Positions 1-9,010 of a DNA stretch of 64,000 bases are shown here, piece after piece; position 1 is the first letter of the stretch; each line of letters begins with the position of its first letter. The notes below the pieces were generated by a model. It was not told the origin of the DNA. It saw nothing but the letters and a program-made list of their open reading frames with translations, and searched no databases. Source of the DNA: Flavobacteriales bacterium (GTDB lineage: Bacteria > Bacteroidota > Bacteroidia > Flavobacteriales_D > Sanyastnellaceae). The stretch lies in assembly GCA_947466425.1 (NCBI GenBank), contig CANIBZ010000004.1, positions 36,771-100,770 of the forward strand, written 5' to 3'. Both the position numbers and the translations under genes were made by a program.

Positions 1-1061
1 GCCATCTCCAGATCATCCATACTATGTGGTCCGTGGCAACCAATTATACTTCTGTTACAAGCAATTCTAGTCTCTTTAGTAATTGCGCCCAATTGCAGTG
101 CGGTAAGAGACTGGGCTAATTTGAATATTGAGCCAGGTCTATATTGCGCCTGAGTGGCTCTGTTAAACAATGGCTTCAAAGGGTCTTTCGCAAGAGCCGC
201 GAAATTTTGTCCACGAGCCCTTCCTACCAACAAGTTGGGGTCAAAAGTTGGGGCAGAAACCAACGCTAATATTTCTCCTGTTGAAGGTTCTATGGCCACA
301 ATACATCCGCGCTTATTCTGCATTAATTTCTCCCCGTACTTCTGCAGTTCCGCATCCAACGTGGAGTACAAATCAACACCTTCTTGCGCCGCACTATCAA
401 GTTGTCCATTTTCAACACTATGCTCAACACCAAGATTATCGCGATAAACATATTTAATCCCGCGCTTTCCGCGTAGCTCTTTCTCGTAGGATTTTTCAAT
501 CCCGTTCAAACCAATGTAATCTCCCTTTCGGTAATCAGGATGCTTCTCTAGTATGTCTTTATTCACCTCTCCAACATCGCCTAGCACAAGAGAGCCCAGG
601 TTTTCAGGATATGTGCGTAAGGTTCTGGCCTGAACAAAAAATCCCGGAAATTTATACAACCGCTCCGCGAAAAGGGCGTATTCTTCAGGAAGCATTTGCT
701 TGATAACCGGAGAGGGTTTGTACTTAACGTTGGGATATGTAACTGATTTTTTTAAGATTTCTTTCAGCTCATCATAAGGTAAATTAACAAGTTTGCAAAA
801 CTCGAGTGTGTCAAACGCAACAACCTCTTTGGGTAGGACCATTAGATCATATACCGTTTGGTTTGTTACTAAGACCTTTCCATTTCGATCAAAGATATTT
901 CCCCTAGAAGGATAAACAATGACCTCTCGCTCTGTAAGTCGAGAACCCCTATTCTTCCATTCGCTTGTGGCAACCTGAAGCGCAAAAAGTCGCACTATGT
1001 ATATTACACAGATGGTTCCAACTATAAACAAGAAAGTGTACCGGCGATTGTCGTTGTTCAA
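1..1061 (-). CDS. mrdA: Penicillin-binding protein 2, peptidoglycan transpeptidase (3' end off window)
   Basis: Cross-links peptidoglycan for lateral wall elongation with the MreBCD/RodA elongasome at the inner membrane. The frame is open from a TTG start at 1061 to the window edge, giving 353 residues; the family is usually 600 or more, so the C-terminal half is missing. A single membrane anchor lies near residues 9-28, followed by the dimerisation domain with the sequence YPSRGNIFDRNG. The transpeptidase domain begins with the active-site SxxK motif, seen as GSIFK with the nucleophile at S311. The KxN and KTG motifs would lie outside the window. No ATG gives a plausible N-terminus, hence the TTG choice, and it lies 5 bp after the mreD stop. 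It is the last visible gene of the mreB-mreC-mreD-mrdA operon. Identification is firm from motif and context. Confidence 0.9.
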   Translation of the reverse strand, partial: MNNDNRRYTFLFIVGTICVIYIVRLFALQVATSEWKNRGSRLTEREVIVYPSRGNIFDRNGKVLVTNQTVYDLMVLPKEVVAFDTLEFCKLVNLPYDELKEILKKSVTYPNVKYKPSPVIKQMLPEEYALFAERLYKFPGFFVQARTLRTYPENLGSLVLGDVGEVNKDILEKHPDYRKGDYIGLNGIEKSYEKELRGKRGIKYVYRDNLGVEHSVENGQLDSAAQEGVDLYSTLDAELQKYGEKLMQNKRGCIVAIEPSTGEILALVSAPTFDPNLLVGRARGQNFAALAKDPLKPLFNRATQAQYRPGSIFKLAQSLTALQLGAITKETRIACNRSIIGCHGPHSMDDLEM

Positions 1062-1066
1062 GGTAA

Positions 1067-1573
1067 TTAACTGCTTTTCTTATTTGGCGAAATTAAGAGT
1101 TGCGCCAAAATCATCAGCAATAAAGTTGCAATAGAACTTAACAAAATATGAAACAACTGAAAGAAGAATTTATCCCAGCGTAAAAACTCGAAGAAGATTA
1201 ACCACGTATGGTGCGCCAATGTTAGTAACCCAGCGTATGTCGTATACCAGGCCAATCCCATTTTATGAATAGTGGGCTTTAGATTAGAGTCATATCCCTC
1301 ACGTGGGGCAAGCATATTTTGAACTACCGGCTGTAAAAAAGCAAGCAGTAAACAGGCCGACGTGTGCAATCCGGGAGGGCCCGTGAACAAATCCATGAAT
1401 ATTCCCGTGAAAAAGCCAACCAACAACAACAACCATCGCGGGGTGTCGAATGGAAACATTAACAAACTGAAAATATATATAAAGGGAAGAACCAACCCAT
1501 CGAAAAGCTGAATTCTACTCACCACCAAAGCTTGCAGTAACACGAATAAGAATATGCGCAAATAATTCATCAT
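1067..1573 (-). CDS. mreD: Rod-shape determining membrane protein MreD
   Basis: A 168-residue, very hydrophobic protein with about five predicted membrane segments, interrupted by short loops such as the FTGPPG stretch near residue 65. MreD is the integral-membrane partner of MreC in the elongasome. Sequence conservation in this family is low, so the call rests on size, topology and its position between mreC and mrdA. The start codon overlaps the mreC stop by 4 bp, a sign of translational coupling. Confidence 0.85.
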   Translation of the reverse strand: MMNYLRIFLFVLLQALVVSRIQLFDGLVLPFIYIFSLLMFPFDTPRWLLLLVGFFTGIFMDLFTGPPGLHTSACLLLAFLQPVVQNMLAPREGYDSNLKPTIHKMGLAWYTTYAGLLTLAHHTWLIFFEFLRWDKFFFQLFHILLSSIATLLLMILAQLLISPNKKSS

Positions 1574-2409
1574 TCTTCTCCTCCGTCTGCGTTAATTTGT
1601 TGTTGTTGAAGAGAATCTATCTCAATCTTTTCTAGGTTCTTCACAACCTGAACCCATGCAACTTTTCTATAATCTGTAGCGAGTTTAACCTTAATACGAT
1701 GAAAATTTTCTTCTGGTTTGTCTTCAAGAGCTTCCACATTTCCGATTAACATTCCTTCGGGAAAATGACTTGAGAATCCCGTCGTAACCACTGTATCTCC
1801 AACATTGATATAGACATGTTTTGGAATCTCCTTTACAAATGCGAATAGAGGGTCACCACCGGGCCATTCTAAAATTCCAAAATCCCCCGAGCCTTTCATC
1901 TTTACCGAACCTTGGAACTTTGTGTGAAGGACGGGCATAACTATAGAGTAATTCTCGCTTACGCTGCTCACAATTCCAACAATACTTCCGTTCGCTATTA
2001 CACCCATCTCAATGCCGATTCCTTCGGCATAACCTTTATTAAGTGTTAAGTAATTTCTTTTTCTGCTCACTGTAGCATTCACAACCCGTGCCGGTGTATA
2101 CGTGAACTGTTGTCTTGCGCCTTGAGATTTGTAGACCGCAGTGTCAGATTCCAAATAATTATTTGGAAGCAAACTTCGCAATGAGGCGTTCTCAATTGCA
2201 AGCTGATCGTTTATTTCCGCAAGTCTTAGATAACTTGTGAACTCATCTCGTTTTTCATAGATGTATCCGGCAAAATCCGAACTGTGTCTAATAAATTCTT
2301 TGCGATGAAAATTGTTTTCAGAGAATAAAACGGCGAGTGAAAACCCTTGAAGCACAAGGAACAACAAAAGCACGTGAAATCGTTGCAACAGTGCTAAAAG
2401 ATTACCCAT
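1570..2409 (-). CDS. mreC: Cell-shape protein MreC
   Basis: A 279-residue bitopic protein with an N-terminal membrane anchor (about residues 8-30), a coiled-coil stretch around residues 60-80 and a beta-rich periplasmic domain carrying the family pattern NKGYAEGIGIEMGV and, further on, VVTTGFSSHFPEGM. MreC bridges cytoplasmic MreB with periplasmic-side cell-wall synthases including PBP2. It starts 20 bp after mreB and overlaps mreD by 4 bp. Length and domain order are normal for Bacteroidota. Confidence 0.93.
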   Translation of the reverse strand: MGNLLALLQRFHVLLLFLVLQGFSLAVLFSENNFHRKEFIRHSSDFAGYIYEKRDEFTSYLRLAEINDQLAIENASLRSLLPNNYLESDTAVYKSQGARQQFTYTPARVVNATVSRKRNYLTLNKGYAEGIGIEMGVIANGSIVGIVSSVSENYSIVMPVLHTKFQGSVKMKGSGDFGILEWPGGDPLFAFVKEIPKHVYINVGDTVVTTGFSSHFPEGMLIGNVEALEDKPEENFHRIKVKLATDYRKVAWVQVVKNLEKIEIDSLQQQQINADGGEE

Positions 2410-2429
2410 TCTGCTTTCGTTTTAACGAA

Positions 2430-3455
2430 TTACTCGCGCATTAAGAATTGGAAGCGGTTGATATTCTTCAACGCAATTCCCGTACCTCTTGCAACAGCGC
2501 GCAAAGGATCGTCTGCAACGTGCACGGGTAATTTTGTTTTACGATTAATTCGAACATCTAATCCGCGAAGCAATGCGCCACCGCCTGCCAAATAAATACC
2601 TGTCTTGAAAATATCTGCAGACAACTCGGGTGGTGTATTTTCCAAACAACTCATGATTGCCTCTTCAATTTTCGAAATTGATTTATTCAATGCATGAGCA
2701 ATCTCTTTGTAAGAAACCATAATCTCTTTCGGAATACCCGTAACTAAGTCACGGCCGCGAACGCTATAGTCCAAAGGAGGATTCTCTAAATCGTCAATGG
2801 CAGCGCCCACTTCAATTTTAATTTGCTCAGCTGTGCGCTCACCAATTAAGATGTTGTGGTGACGACGCATATAGTCTTCAATGTCCTGTGTAAGCTCGTC
2901 TCCAGCTACACGAATGTTTTTGTCTGTTACAATTCCGCCCAATGCGATAACTGCAATTTCAGAAGTACCACCCCCAATATCGATAATCATGTTACCCATT
3001 GGCTCTTCCACGTCTACACCAATACCAATAGCCGCAGCCATGGGTTCGTGAATCAAATAAACTTCCTTTGCGCCTGCGTGCTCGGCAGAATCTTTTACCG
3101 CACGCTTTTCAACCTCAGTAATTCCAGATGGAATACAAATAACCATTCGCAAAGAAGGTTGAAACATTTTTCCGCCTTTGTTAATCATTTTGATTAACCC
3201 TTTGATCATATCCTCAGCCGCGTGGAAATCGGCAATTACACCGTCTTTCAACGGACGAATTGTCTTAATGTTCTCGTGAGTTTTACCATGCATTTGTTGC
3301 GCTAAACGCCCAACAGCAACAGTTCTACCTGAAACTCGGTCGCGAGCAATGATAGATGGTTCATCTACAACAACCTTATCATTCATGATAATGATTGTAT
3401 TTGCCGTACCTAAGTCAATGGCAATTTCTTGTGTTAGGAAACTAAAAAGTCCCAT
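2430..3455 (-). CDS. mreB: Actin-like cytoskeletal protein MreB
   Basis: A 341-residue bacterial actin that polymerises beneath the inner membrane and guides lateral wall synthesis. The actin-fold nucleotide motifs are clear: phosphate-1 IDLGTANT near residue 13, phosphate-2 IDIGGGTSEIAV near residue 158 and the adenosine motif AGGGALLRG near residue 290. Length is standard. It is the first gene of the mre operon and is preceded by a TATCTTTG promoter element at 3504-3511, divergent from the sodA promoter. Confidence 0.97.
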   Translation of the reverse strand: MGLFSFLTQEIAIDLGTANTIIIMNDKVVVDEPSIIARDRVSGRTVAVGRLAQQMHGKTHENIKTIRPLKDGVIADFHAAEDMIKGLIKMINKGGKMFQPSLRMVICIPSGITEVEKRAVKDSAEHAGAKEVYLIHEPMAAAIGIGVDVEEPMGNMIIDIGGGTSEIAVIALGGIVTDKNIRVAGDELTQDIEDYMRRHHNILIGERTAEQIKIEVGAAIDDLENPPLDYSVRGRDLVTGIPKEIMVSYKEIAHALNKSISKIEEAIMSCLENTPPELSADIFKTGIYLAGGGALLRGLDVRINRKTKLPVHVADDPLRAVARGTGIALKNINRFQFLMRE

Positions 3456-3503
3456 GCTTTTCCTTCTTTAAAATCGGTTAATTGAAAACGCTTCGATAAG
3501 CTA

Positions 3504-3511
3504 CAAAGATA
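3504..3511 (-). promoter_or_regulatory. Promoter -7 element of the mre operon (TATCTTTG)
   Basis: On the minus strand this is an exact match to the Bacteroidota -7 consensus TAnnTTTG, ending 48 nt before the mreB ATG. A TTG lies about 22 nt upstream and may act as the -33 element. It would drive mreB-mreC-mreD-mrdA. Confidence 0.65.
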
Positions 3512-3571
3512 AGCGCGCAACAAGCTTTCTAACCAATTGACAAGAATTTTTTTATGGTGTTCGTTTTGGGT

Positions 3572-3579
3572 TAATTTCG
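3572..3579 (+). promoter_or_regulatory. Promoter -7 element of sodA (TAATTTCG)
   Basis: TAATTTCG matches TAnnTTTG except T to C at the seventh base, a variant that recurs in this window, and is followed by CA like several others. It ends 13 nt before the sodA ATG, in the 137 bp gap between divergent mreB and sodA. Confidence 0.55.
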
Positions 3580-3592
3580 CAAAAAAATAACT

Positions 3593-4192
3593 ATGTCATT
3601 CGAACTACCAAACCTCCCTTATTCGTACGATGCGCTTGAGCCACATATCGACGCTCGCACTATGGAAATTCATCACGGTAAGCATCACGCTGCCTACACC
3701 ACAAACTTAAACAACGCTATTGCTGGAACCGATTTAGAAAATCTTTCTATCGAAGAAGTAATGGTGAACGGTTTCGAGAACAATGCCGTTAGAAATAACG
3801 GTGGTGGGTTCTACAATCACAACCTATTTTGGGAACTCCTTTCACCAACTGGTGGAACGGTAACACCAACAATGGAAGCCGCTATTAACGAGGCTTTCGG
3901 ATCATTCGACGCATTCAAAGAATTGTTCGTGAAAGCAGCAATGACTCGCTTCGGTTCAGGATGGGCTTGGTTGTGCGTGAAAGACGGAAAACTTGAAGTT
4001 TGCTCAACACCAAATCAAGACAATCCATTGATGCCAGGAGTTGGTTGCTCTGGATTTCCAATTTTAGGTTTAGACGTTTGGGAACACGCGTATTATCTGA
4101 ATTATCAGAACAGACGACCAGATTACGTTCAAGCTTTTTTCAATGTAATCAATTGGGAAGTAGTTGAAGCGCGTTATAACAGCGCGAAGTAA
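3593..4192 (+). CDS. sodA: Superoxide dismutase, Mn-type of the Fe/Mn family
   Basis: Dismutes superoxide to hydrogen peroxide and oxygen. The 199-residue chain carries all metal ligands of the Fe/Mn family: H27 in EIHHGKHH, the His of YNHNLFW, and Asp and His of DVWEHAYY. The Gln in the segment [10 protein letters not shown], together with Gly at the GGGFYNH position, is the arrangement typical of manganese rather than iron enzymes, though metal use cannot be proved from sequence. No signal peptide, so cytoplasmic. It is monocistronic, with its own promoter and a terminator hairpin 22 bp after the stop. Confidence 0.96.
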   Translation: MSFELPNLPYSYDALEPHIDARTMEIHHGKHHAAYTTNLNNAIAGTDLENLSIEEVMVNGFENNAVRNNGGGFYNHNLFWELLSPTGGTVTPTMEAAINEAFGSFDAFKELFVKAAMTRFGSGWAWLCVKDGKLEVCSTPNQDNPLMPGVGCSGFPILGLDVWEHAYYLNYQNRRPDYVQAFFNVINWEVVEARYNSAK

Positions 4193-4214
4193 TTCTTCTC
4201 AACAAAAAATAATA

Positions 4215-4239
4215 AAGCCCTCGAAACTCTCGGGGGCTT
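4215..4239. terminator. Bidirectional terminator between convergent sodA and lptB
   Basis: A 10 bp stem (AAGCCCTCGA paired with TCGGGGGCTT, one G-T pair) closes a 5 nt loop. It overlaps the last codon of lptB. The side read by lptB transcripts has a clear T-rich tail (4214 downwards), the sodA side a weaker one. Confidence 0.75.
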
Positions 4240-4972
4240 ATTCTTTTCGGGCTCTTAAAACAAAGTTTTGACCCAAATAAACTCGACGCACTTGCTCGTC
4301 GGAAGCCAATTCTTCCGCACTTCCCGACTTCAATATATTTCCGTCGTACAACAAATAAGCGCGATCTGTAATCGAAAGTGTTTCTTGCACATTGTGGTCG
4401 GTAATGAGAATTCCAATGTTCCTCTCCTTCAGCTTCCAAACAATGCGTTGAATGTCTTCAACAGCAATGGGATCAACTCCTGCAAAGGGTTCGTCTAACA
4501 AAATAAACTTCGGATCCGTGGCTAATGCTCGAGCAATTTCTGTTCGTCTTCTTTCTCCGCCGCTTAGGTGATGACCAATGTATTTTCTTCTTTCCGTTAG
4601 GCCAAATTCTTCTAACAACGCTTCTAATTTCTCGGCCTGCTCCTTCTTGGAAAGACCCGTTAATTCAAGCACAGCTTTAATATTATTTTCCACAGAAAGT
4701 GAACGGAAAATGGAAGCTTCCTGTGGCAAATAACCCACGCCCATTTTCGCACGTTGGAACATAGGCATATGCGTGATCTCTTTATCGTCTAAAACAACTC
4801 TTCCTTGGTTTGGTTGAATTAACCCGGTGACCATATAGAAGCTGGTCGTTTTCCCTGCTCCATTAGGACCGAGCAACCCCACAATTTCGCCTTGTTCAAC
4901 GTGAAACGAAACGTCTTTAACAACGGTGCGCTTTCCGTAAATCTTCTGTATGTTTTCTGCCTTTAACTGCAT
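4238..4972 (-). CDS. lptB: Lipopolysaccharide export ABC transporter ATPase LptB
   Basis: ATPase of the LptB2FG machine that extracts LPS from the inner membrane and drives it to the outer membrane. The 244-residue chain has Walker [10 protein letters not shown] (residues 35-43), the signature LSGGERRR, Walker [14 protein letters not shown] and the switch His in ITDHNV. The [10 protein letters not shown] segment after Walker B is typical of LptB. It lies 16 bp after rnhB on the same strand and ends inside a shared terminator. LptF and LptG are not in the window. Confidence 0.95.
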   Translation of the reverse strand: MQLKAENIQKIYGKRTVVKDVSFHVEQGEIVGLLGPNGAGKTTSFYMVTGLIQPNQGRVVLDDKEITHMPMFQRAKMGVGYLPQEASIFRSLSVENNIKAVLELTGLSKKEQAEKLEALLEEFGLTERRKYIGHHLSGGERRRTEIARALATDPKFILLDEPFAGVDPIAVEDIQRIVWKLKERNIGILITDHNVQETLSITDRAYLLYDGNILKSGSAEELASDEQVRRVYLGQNFVLRARKE

Positions 4973-4988
4973 AGTGCGAAAATAGGCA

Positions 4989-5585
4989 TCAATGCGCTTC
5001 TATTTGCAACTCACGTGGCAAAAGAGCGAAGGTCATGCGATGGTGCTCGCAAGAACCAAATTCTGTAATTGCTGCACGGTGCAACTTTGTAGGATAACCC
5101 ATGTTTCGATCCCATGCGTAATGCGGGAAAATTTCGTGCAGGTTCAGCATAAATTCATCGCGATGTGTCTTAGCTAAAACAGATGCTGCCGCAATGTTCA
5201 GAAAGCGCGCATCGCCTTTAATCATGCAGGTGTGGGAATATCCTTCCAAGGGATAAAACCGGTTACCATCTACTAAAAGATGAGAAGGTTTTTTCTTCAA
5301 TTTCAGCGTAGCCCGCTGCATCGCCGTTATTGAAGCGCGCAGAATATTCAGCTCGTCTATTTCTTGTGGAGAAACAAACTGCACGTTCCATGCTACCGCA
5401 TCTTTTTCAATGATAACACGAAGCTCATCTCGATGTTTCTTGCTCATTTGCTTCGAGTCGTTCAACCAAGGATGTGAAAATCCTTTTGGAAGAATGACTG
5501 CAGCAGCGACCACCGGGCCTGCGAGGCATCCTCGTCCGGCTTCATCTAAGCCCGCTTCGTTGCTATCTGTATGAAAGGGGAACAT
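4989..5585 (-). CDS. rnhB: Ribonuclease HII
   Basis: Removes RNA from RNA-DNA hybrids, including single misincorporated ribonucleotides. The 198-residue protein shows the HII motif LDEAGRG (D14, E15), the central Asp in LLVDGN and the later Asp of the AKTHRDEF segment. A longer reading to 5630 exists, but it would start within the terminator hairpin of the tonB operon (5600-5627) and adds 15 residues absent from the family, so the ATG at 5585 is preferred. Followed by lptB. Confidence 0.93.
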   Translation of the reverse strand: MFPFHTDSNEAGLDEAGRGCLAGPVVAAAVILPKGFSHPWLNDSKQMSKKHRDELRVIIEKDAVAWNVQFVSPQEIDELNILRASITAMQRATLKLKKKPSHLLVDGNRFYPLEGYSHTCMIKGDARFLNIAAASVLAKTHRDEFMLNLHEIFPHYAWDRNMGYPTKLHRAAITEFGSCEHHRMTFALLPRELQIEAH

Positions 5586-5599
5586 ATATTCAAAAATAA

Positions 5600-5627
5600 A
5601 AAAGGGTCGGCCGAAGCCAACCCTTTT
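5600..5627 (-). terminator. Intrinsic terminator of the exbB-exbD-exbD-tonB operon
   Basis: A 12 bp stem (AAAAGGGTCGGC with GCCAACCCTTTT, one mismatch) around a 4 nt loop lies 17 bp after the tonB stop. In the minus direction it is followed by a T-rich stretch ending at the rnhB start. Confidence 0.75.
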
Positions 5628-5644
5628 CACAAAGTATTTATCGA

Positions 5645-6553
5645 TTAGTTATCTGCAAGCGTGAATTTGATCGGAATGGTCAAGAATACACGTTGAGAAA
5701 CGCCGTTTTGTTTTCCAGGATTGAACTTGCCTAATTTCTTACAAGCCGCTAATGCTTCTCTGTCTAATCCTTTTCCACCATCGACGCCACGTGTAACAGT
5801 GAAGTTGGTTGGCGTTCCGTCTTTTTCTACAACGAAGTTTACGAATACGGTTCCTTCAATGTTCTGAGATTTTTCTTGCTCAGGGTAAGAGATATTATCA
5901 TATAAGAAACTATACAATGCTCCATCTCCACCTGGATAAGCTGGCATTTCTTGAACGAACGTCAAAGGCGCATCAACTTTATCTTTTTTATCATCAACGG
6001 GTGTGTATACCGCAATCGCATCTGATGGACCCATTGGACCGTCGTCACCTTCCGTTGTTTCATCTGCAATTTTCTCATCTTTCAACTTATCTTGAGAAGG
6101 TGGAGGATTCTCTACATTCTCTTCAATAACAATAGACGTAAATTGAATCTGACGCACCGTTGGTGGTGGTGGTGGCGGTGGTGGTGGCGGTGGCGGTGGT
6201 GGTGGTGGCTCATTTGGATCCGTTGGTGGCGGCGCAATCATTTCTGCGTTCATTTCCACCTTCACATCTTTTTCCTTCTTTTCGCCTTTGGCTAAAATGA
6301 CTGGCGTGATTAACGCACCAGATACTAAGAAAATACCCGAAAACACTGCAATAGCCAATACGCTTCCGTACATAGAGCGAATTCTATACGCTCCATAAGC
6401 CTTGTTTTTGTTTTCAAATACCTGCTCATTACGATCCGATGCCATAATGCTATTCCAGCCCGCTTCAAAACCAAGGAATGTAACCACAGCTGCTGCTGTA
6501 GCTACAGCCACCAAGTCTGAGTGGTTGCTAAGAAAATCAGTTACTGCTGACAT
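5645..6553 (-). CDS. tonB: TonB energy-transducing protein
   Basis: Transmits proton-motive energy from ExbBD to outer-membrane receptors. The 302-residue protein has hydrophobic segments near residues 15-35 and 60-85, then a Pro-rich periplasmic spacer including 16 consecutive prolines around residues 116-131, and a C-terminal TonB domain (about residues 205-302) with the pattern [14 protein letters not shown] and [13 protein letters not shown]. The 16 prolines are coded by a CCA/CCG run, which makes this a short repeat prone to slippage. It is the last gene of a four-gene operon ended by a hairpin. Confidence 0.93.
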   Translation of the reverse strand: MSAVTDFLSNHSDLVAVATAAAVVTFLGFEAGWNSIMASDRNEQVFENKNKAYGAYRIRSMYGSVLAIAVFSGIFLVSGALITPVILAKGEKKEKDVKVEMNAEMIAPPPTDPNEPPPPPPPPPPPPPPPPTVRQIQFTSIVIEENVENPPPSQDKLKDEKIADETTEGDDGPMGPSDAIAVYTPVDDKKDKVDAPLTFVQEMPAYPGGDGALYSFLYDNISYPEQEKSQNIEGTVFVNFVVEKDGTPTNFTVTRGVDGGKGLDREALAACKKLGKFNPGKQNGVSQRVFLTIPIKFTLADN

Positions 6554-6600
6554 AATGGTTTACTTTTATAATGTGCAGTACAGGACTACACACCAATCGT

Positions 6601-7272
6601 TCATTTCAATTTTAATTCCGCTACTTTTTCTGGACTAAGGAACAGCAAAGCCTCACGTGCTTCCATATCCATAATCGCCCGCTTCTTTACGTTAGTAATG
6701 TTCAACTCGTCAATGGCGTTAACAACATTCTTCCACTTTGTGGTTCCAATTGTTTTCACAATAACGAATGGGGCAAGAGAATCGTTTGACGCTTCTGCAA
6801 TAAGATCTTTGAATCGTAGGTTTATTTTCTCGTCTTCGTCGTGCGAATTGCTCTTCTTTAACTCCTCTCTTTGTTGATCCTTTAATTTATTTACTTGCTC
6901 AACGACTCTGCTGTTTCTTTCAAGTAGCATTACACGCAGGCCATCCTTGGAAAAATCTGATTTTTCCAATTTAGTGGTATCCTTTCTGAATTTTCCATGA
7001 TAGTAGAAAATTTCATCATCGGTTTCACCCACAATAATGGTTGTTGCTAAATCGTCGTCGAGTTTCGTTTGATCTTCTGGATTTTCTACCTCTTTCGGAT
7101 AGACAATCTCTAGTGTTTTTGGTTTGCTCAGTGAGGTTGCCAAAATGAAAAAGGTTAAAAGAAGGAACGCCAAGTCAACCATGGGCGTCATGTCCATGCG
7201 AACCGGGTTCTTTTTGGGTCTCTTTTTCCCGCCTTTTTCGTGGCCTCCACCACCTTCTATTATTTCTGCCAT
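6601..7272 (-). CDS. exbD: ExbD/TolR-family proton-channel subunit (second copy)
   Basis: Single-pass partner of ExbB in the proton channel that energises TonB. After a basic cytoplasmic tail the chain has the family segment MDMTPMVDLAFLLLTFFILA (from about residue 27), whose Asp in MVDLAF is the proton-carrying residue. The protein is 223 residues, well above the roughly 140 of enterobacterial ExbD, because of a charged, Lys/Glu-rich periplasmic insert near residues 100-155. It follows another exbD by 25 bp. Two dissimilar ExbD copies are common in Bacteroidota. Confidence 0.9.
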   Translation of the reverse strand: MAEIIEGGGGHEKGGKKRPKKNPVRMDMTPMVDLAFLLLTFFILATSLSKPKTLEIVYPKEVENPEDQTKLDDDLATTIIVGETDDEIFYYHGKFRKDTTKLEKSDFSKDGLRVMLLERNSRVVEQVNKLKDQQREELKKSNSHDEDEKINLRFKDLIAEASNDSLAPFVIVKTIGTTKWKNVVNAIDELNITNVKKRAIMDMEAREALLFLSPEKVAELKLK

Positions 7273-7297
7273 AACATGTTTATTCTATGCGGTTGCA

Positions 7298-7954
7298 TTA
7301 TTTGGAACCAGATTCCAAAGTAGTCACCATATTAAATTGGAAAATACTCTTTTCGCGGAACACGTCAATAACTTCCTCTACCTTCTCGTATTCCGTGGTT
7401 CCGTCAGCTTTAATGGCATAACGCAACGCTTTATCACCTTTAATGTCTTTCGGCTCTAAACCATGTTTAGCGGCATCGTCCATAAAGGCTTCGTAACCAC
7501 TCTGGATCCAATCTCCCAATTCTCCATTTATGGAATCGGTAGGGATGCCTTTGGTTTGCTCGTCAAATGCTGCTCTTGTCTTTTCGTCGGCACTTAAGTA
7601 TTGACTTAGGTTGTTCAATGGCATTCCGCACATACCTAGTAAAGCGAATTTACGCGCTTCGTCTTCGGTAAGTTTTAATTCAGGATGTCTTTGAACCATT
7701 CGTGATAACATTTCTCTGCGAATGTCCTTTCCGGCAAGGTCGAAGAAAACTCTTCCCTTGTCATCAACCGTAATCTGCATCACTTTTTCAGGCAACAACA
7801 ATTCAGATGTTGCACTAGGAACGTCAACGATTACAGGTTCGTTCGGACGGAATTTCGCAGTGAGAATAAAGAACGTTACCAACAAGAAACCAAGGTCAAC
7901 CATAGGCGTCATATCCAAGCTAGGAGCGCTTTTGGGTATCTTGAGTTTCGGCAT
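7298..7954 (-). CDS. exbD: ExbD/TolR-family proton-channel subunit (first copy)
   Basis: The 218-residue protein begins with a short basic tail and the diagnostic SLDMTPMVDLGFLLVTFFIL (from residue 13), including the conserved Asp of MVDLGF. The rest is periplasmic. A helix-rich insert around residues 85-160 makes it longer than classical ExbD and unlike the second copy downstream. It lies 35 bp after the exbB gene. It may pair with the second copy in a hetero-oligomeric channel; that is inference. Confidence 0.9.
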   Translation of the reverse strand: MPKLKIPKSAPSLDMTPMVDLGFLLVTFFILTAKFRPNEPVIVDVPSATSELLLPEKVMQITVDDKGRVFFDLAGKDIRREMLSRMVQRHPELKLTEDEARKFALLGMCGMPLNNLSQYLSADEKTRAAFDEQTKGIPTDSINGELGDWIQSGYEAFMDDAAKHGLEPKDIKGDKALRYAIKADGTTEYEKVEEVIDVFREKSIFQFNMVTTLESGSK

Positions 7955-7989
7955 ATTTTTAAATTTTTATAATTAAGTAAAAACTTGAA

Positions 7990-8811
7990 TTAGTGCTTCG
8001 AAGCAAATGTTTGAGTAACTGTGAAGTTAGCCTCGTCCATTGCGAATGTCATGCTATCAATACGCGTATTGAAGAAGTTGTAAAGGATAATTGCAATCGC
8101 AGATGCCATGATACCCAAGAAGGTATTGATCAAGGCCTCAGAGATACCCAATGAAAGTGCCGTTGCGTCAGGAGCTCCAGCAGTTGCCATGGCTTCGAAC
8201 GAAGAAATCATACCTTTTACAGTTCCTAAAAGACCTACAAGTACCCCTAAAGATCCACAAGTAGATAGGATAACTAGGTTCTTAGAAAGCATTGGTAACT
8301 CTAAAGCTGTCGCCTCTTCTAGCTCTTGCTTAATAGCTGTTACTTTCGCTTCTTTATCTAACGTTGTGTCTTCAGACATATCGCGATACTTCAATAAACC
8401 TGCACGCAATACAGCAGCTACAGAACCTCTTTGCTTGTCGCAAGCAGCGAGTGCTCCGTTAACATCTCCGTTAGCCAACATCTTACGAACGTTGTGAACA
8501 AACGAAGAAACACTTCCTTTTCCTTTAGCCATCATAATGCTAATGAAACGCTCAATGAAGAATATAATAACAATGATATTTACTGCAATAAGAATCGGAA
8601 CGATGAATCCTCCTTTGTGAACAGTTCCTAAAACGTTTAATGGATGACCTTTTACTGGATCTCCGCCTTCAAAGTTTGCTGCATCACCCAATACAAAGGT
8701 GTATAATGCCCATCCGGCTAACAAAGCAATTGGAATTGCGATGTATGGAAAAATTGAACTGAAGTTGAAGCCGTTTTCTTGCTTAACTGTAGGACTTGCT
8801 TTTTTGTTCAT
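7990..8811 (-). CDS. exbB: ExbB/TolQ/MotA-family proton channel protein
   Basis: Inner-membrane proton channel subunit for TonB. The 273-residue chain has an N-terminal extension with one membrane helix (about 22-42), a second at about 72-92, a cytoplasmic helical part, and two C-terminal helices containing GSLGVLVGLLGTVKGMISSFE and the SEALINTFLGIMASAIAI segment typical of MotA/TolQ/ExbB. First gene of the operon, with a TATTTTCG promoter element 38 nt upstream. Confidence 0.93.
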   Translation of the reverse strand: MNKKASPTVKQENGFNFSSIFPYIAIPIALLAGWALYTFVLGDAANFEGGDPVKGHPLNVLGTVHKGGFIVPILIAVNIIVIIFFIERFISIMMAKGKGSVSSFVHNVRKMLANGDVNGALAACDKQRGSVAAVLRAGLLKYRDMSEDTTLDKEAKVTAIKQELEEATALELPMLSKNLVILSTCGSLGVLVGLLGTVKGMISSFEAMATAGAPDATALSLGISEALINTFLGIMASAIAIILYNFFNTRIDSMTFAMDEANFTVTQTFASKH

Positions 8812-8849
8812 GACTGTTAAATTAATTTTCTGTTGTTTTATTCGGGCAA

Positions 8850-8857
8850 CGAAAATA
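8850..8857 (-). promoter_or_regulatory. Putative promoter -7 element of the exbB operon (TATTTTCG)
   Basis: Minus-strand TATTTTCG fits TAnnTT(T/C)G and lies 38 nt before the exbB ATG in a 130 bp AT-rich gap. The C variant is also seen before sodA, pyrH, leuS, clpP and the DUF2795 gene. Confidence 0.45.
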
Positions 8858-8941
8858 AGGAAGTTTGATCAATTTTGAACACCTCACTTAAATCTTCATC
8901 TTTCGTTAACGTTAAACAAGAATAACGATTCCCTCTTTCAA

Positions 8942-9010
8942 TTATTTAGAAGGTTCTGTTTTCGGTTGATATTCGAAAGGTTTAGGCCATCTTTCTTGAA
9001 GGAACGGCAT
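8942..9010 (-). CDS. Possible 22-residue peptide coupled to ftsX
   Basis: A tiny ORF starts inside the ftsX stop codon (TAATG, 1 bp overlap), an arrangement that allows reinitiation. The peptide begins MPFLQERWPKPFEY, with a composition that looks protein-like, and ends in a short basic tail. I recognise no family. It may be a real translationally coupled small protein or the relic of a longer gene downstream of ftsX. Low confidence. Confidence 0.3.
   Translation of the reverse strand: MPFLQERWPKPFEYQPKTEPSK

Noticed and set aside
154..457. Two overlapping plus-strand ORFs of about 95 codons
   Set aside because: They lie antisense to the open mrdA frame with its transpeptidase motif and resemble no family.
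6092..6295. Trp-rich plus-strand ORF
   Set aside because: It is the shadow of the TonB proline run (TGG read from CCA) and has no signal of being a gene.
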